Assembly: GCF_001421515.1 (NCBI RefSeq)
Contig: NZ_LMKM01000012.1
Location: forward strand, 527,048 to 591,047
Reading direction: 5' to 3'
DNA: 64,000 bases
Source: Pedobacter sp. Leaf216
GTDB lineage: Bacteria > Bacteroidota > Bacteroidia > Sphingobacteriales > Sphingobacteriaceae
A program made the translations under genes and the position numbers. The notes under the pieces were generated by a model. It was not told where the DNA came from, ran no database searches, and saw only the letters and a list, made by a program, of their open reading frames with translations. Below, in pieces: positions 44,412 to 52,133 of this stretch (within the stretch, counting starts at the first letter, position 1; each line of letters starts with the position of its first letter).

Positions 44412-45788
44412 TTGGCAAAAACAAAAAGTGCATTTTTCTGTCAGAGTTGTGGTTATGAATCAGCAAAATGGTTGGGTAAATGCCCATCCTGTAACCAATG
44501 GAATACTTTTGTAGAAGAAATTGTAGAAAAAAGCTCAGCATCTGTTCCAACCTGGAAAAGTGATTCATCAAGTCGTAAATTAAGCAAACCGAGCAAAGTT
44601 GATGAAATACAATCTTCTACTGAACGGAGAATATTAACGGGAGACAAAGAACTCGACCGTGTGTTAGGCGGTGGCCTGGTAGAAGGCTCGTTGGTATTGA
44701 TCGGGGGCGAACCCGGGATTGGAAAATCAACCCTGATGTTGCAACTGGCTTTAAATTTAAAAGGTAAAAAACTGCTTTATATTTCTGGGGAGGAAAGTGA
44801 ACAGCAAATTAAAATGCGTGCTGAACGGATTCAGGAAAACCCGACTTCCAACTGTTATATTTTAACCGAAACCTCTACCCAGAATATTTTTAAACAGATT
44901 GAAATTTTAATGCCTGAAATTTTGGTTGTAGATTCTATCCAAACGCTTCATTCTGCCCATATCGATTCTACCCCGGGGAGTGTATCCCAGGTTAGGGAAT
45001 GTACAGCGGAACTGTTGCGCTTTGCAAAAGAAACAGGTGTGCCCGTTTTCCTCATAGGTCATATTACGAAAGACGGTGCCATTGCAGGCCCCAAAATACT
45101 GGAACACATGGTTGATACTGTTTTGCAATTTGAAGGCGACAGGCACCACGTTTACCGCATATTACGATCAATTAAAAACCGTTTCGGGGCAGCGGCAGAA
45201 TTAGGGATTTACGAGATGCAGGGCAGTGGATTAAGAGAAGTTTCCAATCCTTCAGAAATTTTACTATCACAACGTGATGAAGAACTAAGCGGCATTGCGA
45301 TTGCAGCTACTTTAGAGGGCGCCAGACCAATGCTGATCGAAACCCAGGCATTGGTAAGCTCAGCAGCCTACGGTACGCCACAGCGATCTGCAACGGGCTT
45401 TGATACCAAAAGAATGAATATGCTTTTGGCTGTGCTGGAAAAGCGATGCGGTTTTAGATTAAGCACACAAGACGTTTTCTTAAATATTGCGGGCGGAATA
45501 AGGGTAGAAGATCCTGCAATTGATTTAGCTGTACTAATTGCCATTATTTCTTCACATCAGGATATAGCTGTTTCATCTAAAAACTGTTTTGCAGCAGAAG
45601 TTGGGCTATCAGGAGAAATAAGGGCGGTAAATAGAATTGAACAGCGTATTGCAGAGGCTGATAAGTTGGGTTTCGAAACCATTTACATTTCTAAATACAA
45701 CTTGAAGGGAATCGCATTAGAAAAGTATAACCTTGAAATAAAAGCGGTAAGTAAAATAGAAGAAGTTTTTAGTCTTGTTTTTGGCTAA
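44412..45788 (+). CDS. radA: DNA repair protein RadA
   Basis: RadA (Sms) is a RecA-like ATPase that helps branch migration in recombination. The 458-residue protein has a C4 zinc finger at the N-terminus (FFCQSCGYESAKWLGKCPSC), Walker A (GGEPGIGKST), the RadA-specific KNRFG motif (SIKNRFGAAAELG) and a C-terminal Lon-protease-like domain (TFALE-like region through EIRAVNRIEQRIAEA). The start codon is TTG at 44412: a stop codon lies five codons upstream in frame. It is a single gene, about 220 bp from a strong downstream terminator. Confidence 0.96.
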   Translation: MAKTKSAFFCQSCGYESAKWLGKCPSCNQWNTFVEEIVEKSSASVPTWKSDSSSRKLSKPSKVDEIQSSTERRILTGDKELDRVLGGGLVEGSLVLIGGEPGIGKSTLMLQLALNLKGKKLLYISGEESEQQIKMRAERIQENPTSNCYILTETSTQNIFKQIEILMPEILVVDSIQTLHSAHIDSTPGSVSQVRECTAELLRFAKETGVPVFLIGHITKDGAIAGPKILEHMVDTVLQFEGDRHHVYRILRSIKNRFGAAAELGIYEMQGSGLREVSNPSEILLSQRDEELSGIAIAATLEGARPMLIETQALVSSAAYGTPQRSATGFDTKRMNMLLAVLEKRCGFRLSTQDVFLNIAGGIRVEDPAIDLAVLIAIISSHQDIAVSSKNCFAAEVGLSGEIRAVNRIEQRIAEADKLGFETIYISKYNLKGIALEKYNLEIKAVSKIEEVFSLVFG

Positions 45789-45885
45789 TAGTTGGGGAAA
45801 CAATTCAACAACATTCCCCATATAGAAGAAAAAATTCCACGGTTCCACAATTTTGGCAAAAACGATATAAAAAGGCAAAACAAAA

Positions 45886-45910
45886 TAAACCGCTTATTAT
45901 TAGCGGTTTA
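45886..45910 (-). terminator. Hairpin 98 bp after radA, T-run on the minus strand
   Basis: A 9-bp stem (TAAACCGCT with AGCGGTTTA) has no T-run on the plus strand, but on the minus strand it is followed by TTTTGTTTTG. It therefore looks like a terminator for leftward transcription, possibly stopping antisense read-through towards radA. The AT-rich surroundings lower certainty. Confidence 0.5.
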
Positions 45911-45911
45911 C

Positions 45912-46041
45912 ATCTAAAACAAAAAATAAAGATGGATTTGGATTAAGCTTTGCCTAGTAAAGTATGTTCTATGAGGCTATAGAACTTTACGAAAATGGGA
46001 TGATTTTTCCCCGTTGGTGGACACCAACGGGGAATTTTTTT
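45912..46041 (+). ncRNA. Candidate small RNA in a 327-bp intergenic gap
   Basis: Between radA and the DUF4920 gene there is a stem at about 45956-45990 (GTAAAAG...TTCTAT paired with ATAGAA...CTTTAC) followed by a strong rho-independent terminator at 46007-46041. No promoter box was found at its left end, so a radA 3' extension is an alternative. No known RNA family was recognised. The rest of the gap (45789-45885) holds only another imperfect GGGGAA/TTCCCC hairpin. Confidence 0.3.
46007..46041 (+). terminator. Strong intrinsic terminator in the radA-DUF4920 gap
   Basis: A 13-bp perfect stem (TTCCCCGTTGGTG with CACCAACGGGGAA) and a run of eight T. It is 219 bp after radA, so it may end radA or an unannotated RNA. 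Confidence 0.9.
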
Positions 46042-46070
46042 GCCTTTAATTTATTTAAAGAAAAATTAAA

Positions 46071-46078
46071 TAACTTTG
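46071..46078 (+). promoter_or_regulatory. -7 box TAACTTTG of the DUF4920 gene
   Basis: Exact TAnnTTTG match 37 nt before the ATG, right after the strong terminator. Confidence 0.5.
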
Positions 46079-46115
46079 GTTCAAGATAATAACCGGAACC
46101 ATATAATATATAAAC

Positions 46116-46580
46116 ATGAAAAAGATCATTTTGAGTTTAAGCCTATGCCTATCTGTAGCATTTGCATTTGCCCAAACCGCTTACAACGGACAGAAATTCG
46201 GAGAGGAAGTGAAACCCGGAAATGTAAAACCGGCAGCAAAAATGGAGGCTGCAATGGGAGACAAAAAAACGGCAGACATGAAAATTGAAGGTAAAGTTGT
46301 AGATGTATGTAAGAAAAAAGGCTGCTGGATGACCCTCGAAATGCCAAATGGTGAACCGATGCGTGTAACATTTAAAGATTATGCCTTTTTTATGCCAATG
46401 GATATTGTAGGCAAAAAAGTTGTTTTAGATGGCTTAGCTAAAAAACAAACAATTTCTGTGGAAACTTTACGTCATTATGCGGAAGATGCAAAAAAAACTC
46501 CTGAAGAAGTAGCAAAAATTACAGATCCTAAAAAAGAGCTTGCTTTTGAAGCTAAAGGAGTGGTAATTTTAGATAAATAG
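46116..46580 (+). CDS. DUF4920-family secreted protein
   Basis: The 154-residue protein has a signal peptide (LSLCLSVAFAFAQ), so it is exported to the periplasm. The body matches DUF4920: KIEGKVVDVCKKKGCWMTLEMPNGEPMRVTFKDYAFFMPMDIVGKKVVLDG, with a conserved Cys pair (VDVCKKKGCW). That pair could bind metal or form a disulfide. It stands alone between radA and ilvE with its own -7 box. Function not known to me. Confidence 0.85.
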   Translation: MKKIILSLSLCLSVAFAFAQTAYNGQKFGEEVKPGNVKPAAKMEAAMGDKKTADMKIEGKVVDVCKKKGCWMTLEMPNGEPMRVTFKDYAFFMPMDIVGKKVVLDGLAKKQTISVETLRHYAEDAKKTPEEVAKITDPKKELAFEAKGVVILDK

Positions 46581-46621
46581 GTTCGAAATCTGATGCTAAT
46601 ATAGAGCTGAAAAAGCTTAAT

Positions 46622-46734
46622 TGTCCCCGTTTGTAACGAGGATTTTGAGGTAGGGCATTTGCCAATGCGAAAATAGTTCCTTTAACAGCGATAAAATCGC
46701 TTTTCTCGTACATCCTTCATTACAAACAAGGACG
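46622..46734. repeat. MITE-like element with 20-bp imperfect terminal inverted repeats
   Basis: The ends, GTCCCCGTTTGTAACGAGG and CCTTCATTACAAACAAGGAC, are inverted imperfect copies about 75 bp apart, with a small internal hairpin (AGCGAT AAA ATCGCT). No ORF. It may be the palindromic target of a REP-type element or a remnant of one. The flanks show no clear target-site duplication. Confidence 0.55.
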
Positions 46735-46827
46735 ATGTAGTATGATTATCTATGAATTTTCTGTGTTTCCATTGCAGAAACTATCTCTAGTTCATTACGG
46801 AATTACCAAACACTTACAATTGCTAAG

Positions 46828-46977
46828 TACGAAGCAATCCTGAAACACACGCTAGTAGCGATCGTTATAAGATTGCTTCGCCGGTTGAAAAAGCCTTCTG
46901 GCAATGACGATACCCATAGGATATTCATTTCCTTAAAATAATGTCATTCATATTGATTTTACACAATAAATTCTCCC
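46828..46977. repeat. Dispersed repeat B, copy 1
   Basis: This 150-bp segment nearly matches 50667-50815 (for example GATTGCTTCGCCGGTTGAAA against GATTGCTTCGTCGGCTGAAA, and CAATGACGATACCC in both). It ends 53 bp beyond the ilvE stop. The words GAAGCAATC and CAATGACG are typical of the palindromic CGTCATTGCGAGG...GAAGCAATC repeats seen in several Bacteroidota genomes. The 46581-47030 gap contains no gene. Confidence 0.8.
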
Positions 46978-47030
46978 TCAGGATGACATATATATTGAGA
47001 TACAACCTCCTACTATTGGATAAGATTTTA

Positions 47031-48095
47031 TTATAAAACCCAGTTCCAGCCAAACTCATCGGGAGCTAAGCCGTAACGGATATCGTTTAATTTTTTAGCA
47101 ATTCCATTGGAAATGTGTCTTGTAGATGGATCTGTTAATTTATAAACCTGACCATTATAACCCATTTCGCCAACATGTGTAACTGTAGCAGCAGTTCCTG
47201 CAGCAAATGCTTCTGTTAAGCTTCCGTTTTCAATTCCCTCTATCACCTCTTTAACAGAAACCCTACGCTCCTCAACCTCAACACCGGCCTCTTTAGCCAG
47301 TTTGATAATTGTATCGCGCGTTACGCCATCTAAAACTGTACTGCGTACTGATGGGGTAACCAGTTTACCATTAATTACAAAAAGCAAATTTGCGGTTCCG
47401 GCTTCTTCGATAAATTCGTGTGTAACCGAATCCGTCCAGATTAACTGATCAAAACCTTCTTTTTTAGCCTGCTCAAAAGGATATAGTGAACGGGCATAAT
47501 TTCCGGCAGTTTTAGCAAAGCCAACTCCACCTTCGTCTGCACGGGTAAATTCAGTTTCGATTTTAACTTTTAAGGCACTGCTGTAATATGGACCTGTTGG
47601 TGTGGTTAACAAGGCAAATTTATAAGAATCAGATGCTTTTACCCCTAAATATGGGTCCATGGCAAACATTACCGGACGGATATACAAAGCGTAATCTTCC
47701 TGGTTAGGCACCCATTTCTCATCCACATTGATTAACGCTGCCAAACCTTGCATAAAAATTTCTTCAGCAATACCTGGCATCGACATCCTTGCCGCTGATT
47801 TGTTAAAGCGTTCGAAATTTTTATCAGCACGGAAAACACTAATCTTTCCGTCGGGTTGACGGTATGCTTTTAATCCTTCGAAAATTGCTTGTCCGTAATG
47901 AAGTGCAGAAATTGCAGGGCTCATAGGAATGGGGCCATAAGGAAGAATCTGTAAATTTTTCCATTCGCCATCTTCAAAGTCGGCTGTAAACATGTGATCG
48001 GTAAAAACCTTACCGAATGGTAACTGCGAAAAATCAGTAACAGCCAAACGGGTTTCGGTTGCATTCGTGATTTTTATATCTAATGTCTCGGTCAT
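47031..48095 (-). CDS. ilvE: Branched-chain amino acid aminotransferase
   Basis: This PLP enzyme interconverts leucine, isoleucine and valine with their keto acids. The 354-residue protein is of the longer class typical of eukaryotes and Bacteroidota: FTADFEDGEWKNLQILPYGPIPMSPA, HYGQAIFEGLKAYRQPDG, the PLP-Lys region GVGFAKTAGNYARSLYPFEQA, FIEEAGTANLLFVINGKLVTP and VEERRVSVKEVIEGI. It follows the family's C-terminal pattern. It is a single gene. Its upstream gap is filled by an ATTC-rich repeat at about 48110-48175. Confidence 0.95.
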   Translation of the reverse strand: MTETLDIKITNATETRLAVTDFSQLPFGKVFTDHMFTADFEDGEWKNLQILPYGPIPMSPAISALHYGQAIFEGLKAYRQPDGKISVFRADKNFERFNKSAARMSMPGIAEEIFMQGLAALINVDEKWVPNQEDYALYIRPVMFAMDPYLGVKASDSYKFALLTTPTGPYYSSALKVKIETEFTRADEGGVGFAKTAGNYARSLYPFEQAKKEGFDQLIWTDSVTHEFIEEAGTANLLFVINGKLVTPSVRSTVLDGVTRDTIIKLAKEAGVEVEERRVSVKEVIEGIENGSLTEAFAAGTAATVTHVGEMGYNGQVYKLTDPSTRHISNGIAKKLNDIRYGLAPDEFGWNWVL

Positions 48096-48105
48096 TGTAT
48101 TTGAA

Positions 48106-48171
48106 TTTTGAATGAGTGAATGATCGAATGATTGAGTATTTTACCTGCTCATTCTTATATTCAATCATTAA
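48106..48171. repeat. ATTC/GAAT-rich tandem words upstream of ilvE
   Basis: Imperfect copies of GAATGA/GAATGATTG over about 65 bp, on both sides of ACCTGC, giving an overall inverted ATTCAATCATT / AATGATCGAATGATT pattern. It lies just upstream of the ilvE start and may contain its promoter, but no exact TAnnTTTG was seen. Confidence 0.45.
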
Positions 48172-48224
48172 TTATTTCGCGCAAATTAAGAAAAAACGTG
48201 CTTTTTTAATAGCTTTTTATAATA

Positions 48225-49190
48225 TTAATCTTTGTTTTTGAGTGTTTTAAGTACACTAAGCACCCATCCTTTGCCCCACTCTTCCATTTGTTCATCTGTC
48301 CATAAGAATGGATAAAAGATTCTTTTTTGAAAACGCGGAGGCAGGTATTTCTGCCAGTTGGTTCCTCCTGTTGCGGCAACATCAACAGGATCTTTCTCTA
48401 AATAACGTACCGCCGATTTATAATGCGATAAAGGCCATTCTACGTTTACATACAAATCTAATTTGCGCAGCTCTTCTGCAAGCGCTGTAACATCTGCTCC
48501 ATTTGCCTGTAATTGATGATATAGCGCCGAAAAATTAGTTAGTGTACGATCTTTTGCCAGTTGCAGAAACTGAGCAGCATACTTTTTAATAAACTGTTTA
48601 AGGGTTAAGGTTTGTTTGCCCGAAGCCAGCTCAGTTGCCCCAAATTTCCAATAAATATTTTCAAACTGCTCTTCTATTGTTGCCGTGCTTAAAGCTACCC
48701 GTTTAGATTTATCAACCAGGCGGATAAAATCAGTAGCACAGATTTCAATCATCCTATACTGCCCCGATTGGAAACCACTTGCCGGTAATAGCGACATGCG
48801 GAATTTTAAAAACTGTTCTTTCTCCATACCATCAACCATTACTTCAAAAGATGTGGTTAGGGCATTGAAATAAGCATTAATGCGTTTTACGCGGGCAGTA
48901 AAAAACTCAACAGTTAAATTTTTATGCTCAGCAATCTGCCTGCACTCGTGCAAAGCTAGTTTAAAATAGAGCTCGGTAATCTGATGGTACATGATAAAGA
49001 TTTCCTCATCAGGAATTGGTGTTTTAGGGCTTTGCAAACTGAGTAGTGTATCCAGATGGATATAATCCCAGTAGGTTAGGAAATCGGCATATAAGAGGCC
49101 ATCGAGGTAAGAGGCCATATCCTGCCCCATTGCGGTATACTTTTCTTGTAATTGGTTTAATTTGTCTTTTATTTCTGGTGTGAAATCCAT
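48225..49190 (-). CDS. Tryptophan 2,3-dioxygenase family protein
   Basis: The 321-residue protein has the heme-dioxygenase family motifs: LLYADFLTYWDYIHLDTLLSLQ, EIFIMYHQITELYFKLALHECRQI (the heme/substrate region), LLPASGFQSGQYRMIEICATDF and a C-terminal VEWPLSHYKSAVRYL, ATGGTNWQKYLPPRFQKRIFYPFLW. If active it would open the kynurenine route by oxidising tryptophan to N-formylkynurenine. No other kynurenine-pathway gene is in the window. Confidence 0.9.
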   Translation of the reverse strand: MDFTPEIKDKLNQLQEKYTAMGQDMASYLDGLLYADFLTYWDYIHLDTLLSLQSPKTPIPDEEIFIMYHQITELYFKLALHECRQIAEHKNLTVEFFTARVKRINAYFNALTTSFEVMVDGMEKEQFLKFRMSLLPASGFQSGQYRMIEICATDFIRLVDKSKRVALSTATIEEQFENIYWKFGATELASGKQTLTLKQFIKKYAAQFLQLAKDRTLTNFSALYHQLQANGADVTALAEELRKLDLYVNVEWPLSHYKSAVRYLEKDPVDVAATGGTNWQKYLPPRFQKRIFYPFLWTDEQMEEWGKGWVLSVLKTLKNKD

Positions 49191-49225
49191 TGTTTGAAGT
49201 TAGCTGGTACAAAGGTGATAAAGAT

Positions 49226-49257
49226 TTTGCAACAAATAACTAAATTTTATACATTTG
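49226..49257 (+). promoter_or_regulatory. Promoter of the fluoride-exporter gene
   Basis: TTTG (49226-49229), 20-nt spacer, TACATTTG (49250-49257): both consensus boxes at ideal spacing. The predicted start near 49262 is 2-3 nt before the riboswitch. Confidence 0.75.
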
Positions 49258-49263
49258 AAACCA

Positions 49264-49314
49264 AGGCGATGGGGTACCGCCAAAACCGCCCAAACAGGCT
49301 GATGACTCCTACGA
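49264..49314 (+). ncRNA. Fluoride riboswitch (crcB motif)
   Basis: The leader aligns with the known fluoride riboswitch: GGCGATG, CGCCAAAACCGCC and GGCTGATGACTCCTAC occur in the right order and spacing, with the invariant GATG and CTGATG. Stem GGC...GCC and the pseudoknot GGGG/CTCC are possible. The last conserved base is about 20 nt before the ATG of a CLC-family gene, and no terminator follows, so control is probably at translation initiation or another step. The fit between RNA and gene makes this a strong call. Confidence 0.9.
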
Positions 49315-49336
49315 TTTTATTTAAAATTGAATTCAA

Positions 49337-50614
49337 ATGCCTGTTAAAAAATTAACAGAAGGATTTCTTCTGTCTGTTCATCGCTTTATTAAATTCGACT
49401 TCGGATTACTCTTGATCAGTACACTTAAGTGGTTGCTGATTTCTCTACTACTGGGTGGAATTATTGGATCTGCTTCTGCCCTATTTCTGGCTACCTTAAA
49501 CTGGGCAACCAATTACCGCGAACAACGCCTCTGGATCATTGCCTTTTTACCTTTAGCTGGTATTGTTATCGGTTTGGCTTATCATTATTGGGGCACAGCA
49601 GTGGTAAAGGGAAACAATCTCTTAATTGAAGAGTTACAATCGCCTAAAAAGATCATACCAATTGTGATGGCTCCGTTAATTTTTGCCGGCACAATTATTA
49701 CTCATTTATTTGGAGGATCAGCCGGAAGAGAAGGTACTGCCGTTCAAATTGGTGGTGCATTTGCCGATCAGTTTACCAAACTATTGAAACTTAATGCCAG
49801 AGACAGGAAAGTTATTCTGATTTGCGGCATCAGTGCTGGCTTCGCCTCCGTTTTTGGAACTCCACTAGCTGGTGCCGTATTTGGGTTGGAGGTTTTTGTG
49901 GTTGGAAGTTTAACTTATAGTGCAATTCTACCTTCGTTTATTACCGCAATAATTGCCGATTATGCATGCAAGGCCTGGGGCGTTGGCCATACCCATTATA
50001 GTATCTCTGTAATACCTGAACTAAACTCGGTTAACCTGCTGCTATCATTAGGGGCCGGTATATTGTTTGGACTTACAGCAAGATCTTTTTCTGCCTTAAA
50101 CCATGGTTTATCCAAGATTTTCAGTAAAATTAAGTATCCGCCGCTTCGTCCTTTTATAGGTGGAATAATTTTGATTGGCATTATTTACCTGATTGGAAAT
50201 ACGCGTTACATTGGTTTAGGGATACCTGTTATTTCAGCCTCATTTACACAACAAGAAGCTTACTATACCTTTGCCATTAAATTATTTTTAACAGCTTTAA
50301 CATTAAGTGCCGGGTTTAAGGGAGGGGAAGTAACCCCACTTTTTTTTATTGGAGCAACATTGGGTAGCTTTTTGAGTTTTTTTATTCCATTGCCATTAGG
50401 ATTGCTCGCGGGAATGGGTTTTGTAGCTGTTTTTGCAGGCGCAGCAAATACTCCGTTAGCCTGTATTTTTATGGGTGTAGAGTTATTCGGAACCTCCTCG
50501 GGAATTTACATCGCCCTTGCCTGTGTTACTGCATACCTGTTCTCGGGCCATACCGGGATTTATCAATCACAAACGATTGGAGCCCCGAAACATTTGTTGC
50601 TGAAGAGGCGTTGA
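49337..50614 (+). CDS. CLC-F type fluoride/proton antiporter
   Basis: The 425-residue membrane protein has the CLC architecture (about ten or more helices). Instead of the chloride motif GSGIP it has KGNNLLIEELQSP (about residue 91), and GREGTAVQIGG (about 130-140) follows, as in the fluoride-selective CLC-F group. CLC-F exports fluoride using the proton gradient. It lies downstream of a fluoride riboswitch, which supports the selectivity. The usual external Glu of the GREG motif is present. It could be called eriC(F) by homology; the selectivity call is inference. Confidence 0.9.
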   Translation: MPVKKLTEGFLLSVHRFIKFDFGLLLISTLKWLLISLLLGGIIGSASALFLATLNWATNYREQRLWIIAFLPLAGIVIGLAYHYWGTAVVKGNNLLIEELQSPKKIIPIVMAPLIFAGTIITHLFGGSAGREGTAVQIGGAFADQFTKLLKLNARDRKVILICGISAGFASVFGTPLAGAVFGLEVFVVGSLTYSAILPSFITAIIADYACKAWGVGHTHYSISVIPELNSVNLLLSLGAGILFGLTARSFSALNHGLSKIFSKIKYPPLRPFIGGIILIGIIYLIGNTRYIGLGIPVISASFTQQEAYYTFAIKLFLTALTLSAGFKGGEVTPLFFIGATLGSFLSFFIPLPLGLLAGMGFVAVFAGAANTPLACIFMGVELFGTSSGIYIALACVTAYLFSGHTGIYQSQTIGAPKHLLLKRR

Positions 50615-50666
50615 GGGAACGGGGGGATTCATAAAGATGGCCGTCATCCCAACTAAAGCACGAGGC

Positions 50667-50815
50667 ACGAAACAATCCTAAAGCACACGCCAGTAGCGAT
50701 CGTTGTAAGATTGCTTCGTCGGCTGAAAAAGCCTTCTCGCAATGACGATACCCTTAGGATATTCATTTCCTTAAAATCATGTCACTTAGATTGATTGTTA
50801 TAAAAATTATCCCTC
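50667..50815. repeat. Dispersed repeat B, copy 2
   Basis: This segment is the same-orientation near copy of 46828-46977 and lies 17 bp from the stop codon of the leftward SerB-fusion gene. The upstream GGCCGTCATCC may extend a palindrome with GCAATGACG. The gap from 50615 to 50831 holds no gene. Confidence 0.8.
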
Positions 50816-50831
50816 GAAAATACAATCCTGG

Positions 50832-52133
50832 TTAATATAGTACCCTAAACTTTATGGTTTGTTCAATTTTTTTAAGCGATTTAAACAATTGTTTATCGTA
50901 TTGGGCATTTATATCGGTAATGGCATAGCCTATTTCGGGGTTGGTCATTAAAAACTGGCTTACAATATTGATATCGTGTTTCGCAAAAACAGTATTAATT
51001 TTAGCCATTATACCTGGCACGTTCTTATGAATATGGATTAAACGGTGCGATTTCTCAATTTTTGGCAATTGTAAATTCGGAAAATTACTGCTTAAATAGG
51101 TTGCTCCGGTGTTCATAAAATCGGCAACGCGTTTGGGAATAAAATCTATGTTGCGCGGGTTATTTTTTGGATCGTCGAAAACTACGATTCCCTGTTTGGT
51201 ACAAAGGTCAAGATCTATTTTATTCTTTGCACTTCCTAAATACCCAATTGTTTTAAGTTTGGCTGCATTTTTCAACTGCTCTTTATCTATTTTTTCGCCA
51301 TCAGCCAACAATATTATGCCAACATCTTTTACATATTTCTCTTCGAAAGTGGTTTTATGGCGAATAGATAATCCATCATTTTTAAGAATTGAGATGGTTA
51401 AAGGATCAACTTCGCCAATTACCAGACAAAGAATTCGGTTTTTTGGATAAGAGATTGCCCGTGGAAGATCATTTACATACAAAAACTCATCAAAACTTGG
51501 CGTAACATGGTCTGCTTTAGATACAATGCTTTCGCGCGCAATGTTCTCGGTAAAAGCAAAAAATTTATTGATAATTCCGCTTTCACGCAACTGGAAATCT
51601 GAGTAACCATCTCCGATGCCAAACAGTTCGCCTTCTAATTTTAAATGTTTAAGCAACTTTACTTTACCACCTTCTTCGCTTAGCGGGTTGGCATGGTCGT
51701 AATCTATAATTTTACCATCGCCGGTGGTAACAAAGGTATTGGCATAAATATTTTCTTTCTTAATGTGATATTGGCTTACTACTGGCGTAATAAACTCCTT
51801 AAATCCGCCGGAAACAATCAAAACCTCGTCGGCATGTTTTTTAAAAAACTCTGCATTACGCGAAAAAGACGTTGATACTTTCTTTTTTAAATGTTTAATC
51901 AGCTGTTTTAAATGCTCCTCATTTGCTTCGAGCAGTTTAACGCGTTGTGCTAAACTTTCGGAGAAGGAAAGTTTCCCTTCCATAGCAAAATTGGTATAAT
52001 CTTCAATTTTTTGAAAAATCGCTTCTTTATCTGGGTGGTTCTTCAGCGAAATGCGGGCAAGTTCATCAAGTGCTTCTACCTGGGTAAAGGTACTGTCAAA
52101 ATCGATGATGTAATAGGCTTTTTGTTTGGGCAT
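50832..52133 (-). CDS. Phosphoserine phosphatase fused to a SerA remnant and an ACT domain
   Basis: The 433-residue protein has a complete HAD-type phosphoserine phosphatase (residues 1-215: DFDST at 11-15, VSGGF at 107-111, GIGDGYSD at 172-179). A second part (about 232-330, KNRILCLVIGEVDPL through KTIGYLGSAKNKIDLDLC) matches the substrate-binding half of phosphoglycerate dehydrogenase SerA. The NAD-binding domain is missing: the text jumps from DDPKNNPRNIDFI to the SerA C-terminal ACT domain (362-433, SHRLIHIHKNVPGIMAKINTVF ... KFRVLY). No frameshift is evident. It may dephosphorylate phosphoserine with serine-sensing by the ACT domain. Its start overlaps the epimerase stop by one base (TAATG). 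Confidence 0.87.
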   Translation of the reverse strand: MPKQKAYYIIDFDSTFTQVEALDELARISLKNHPDKEAIFQKIEDYTNFAMEGKLSFSESLAQRVKLLEANEEHLKQLIKHLKKKVSTSFSRNAEFFKKHADEVLIVSGGFKEFITPVVSQYHIKKENIYANTFVTTGDGKIIDYDHANPLSEEGGKVKLLKHLKLEGELFGIGDGYSDFQLRESGIINKFFAFTENIARESIVSKADHVTPSFDEFLYVNDLPRAISYPKNRILCLVIGEVDPLTISILKNDGLSIRHKTTFEEKYVKDVGIILLADGEKIDKEQLKNAAKLKTIGYLGSAKNKIDLDLCTKQGIVVFDDPKNNPRNIDFIPKRVADFMNTGATYLSSNFPNLQLPKIEKSHRLIHIHKNVPGIMAKINTVFAKHDINIVSQFLMTNPEIGYAITDINAQYDKQLFKSLKKIEQTIKFRVLY

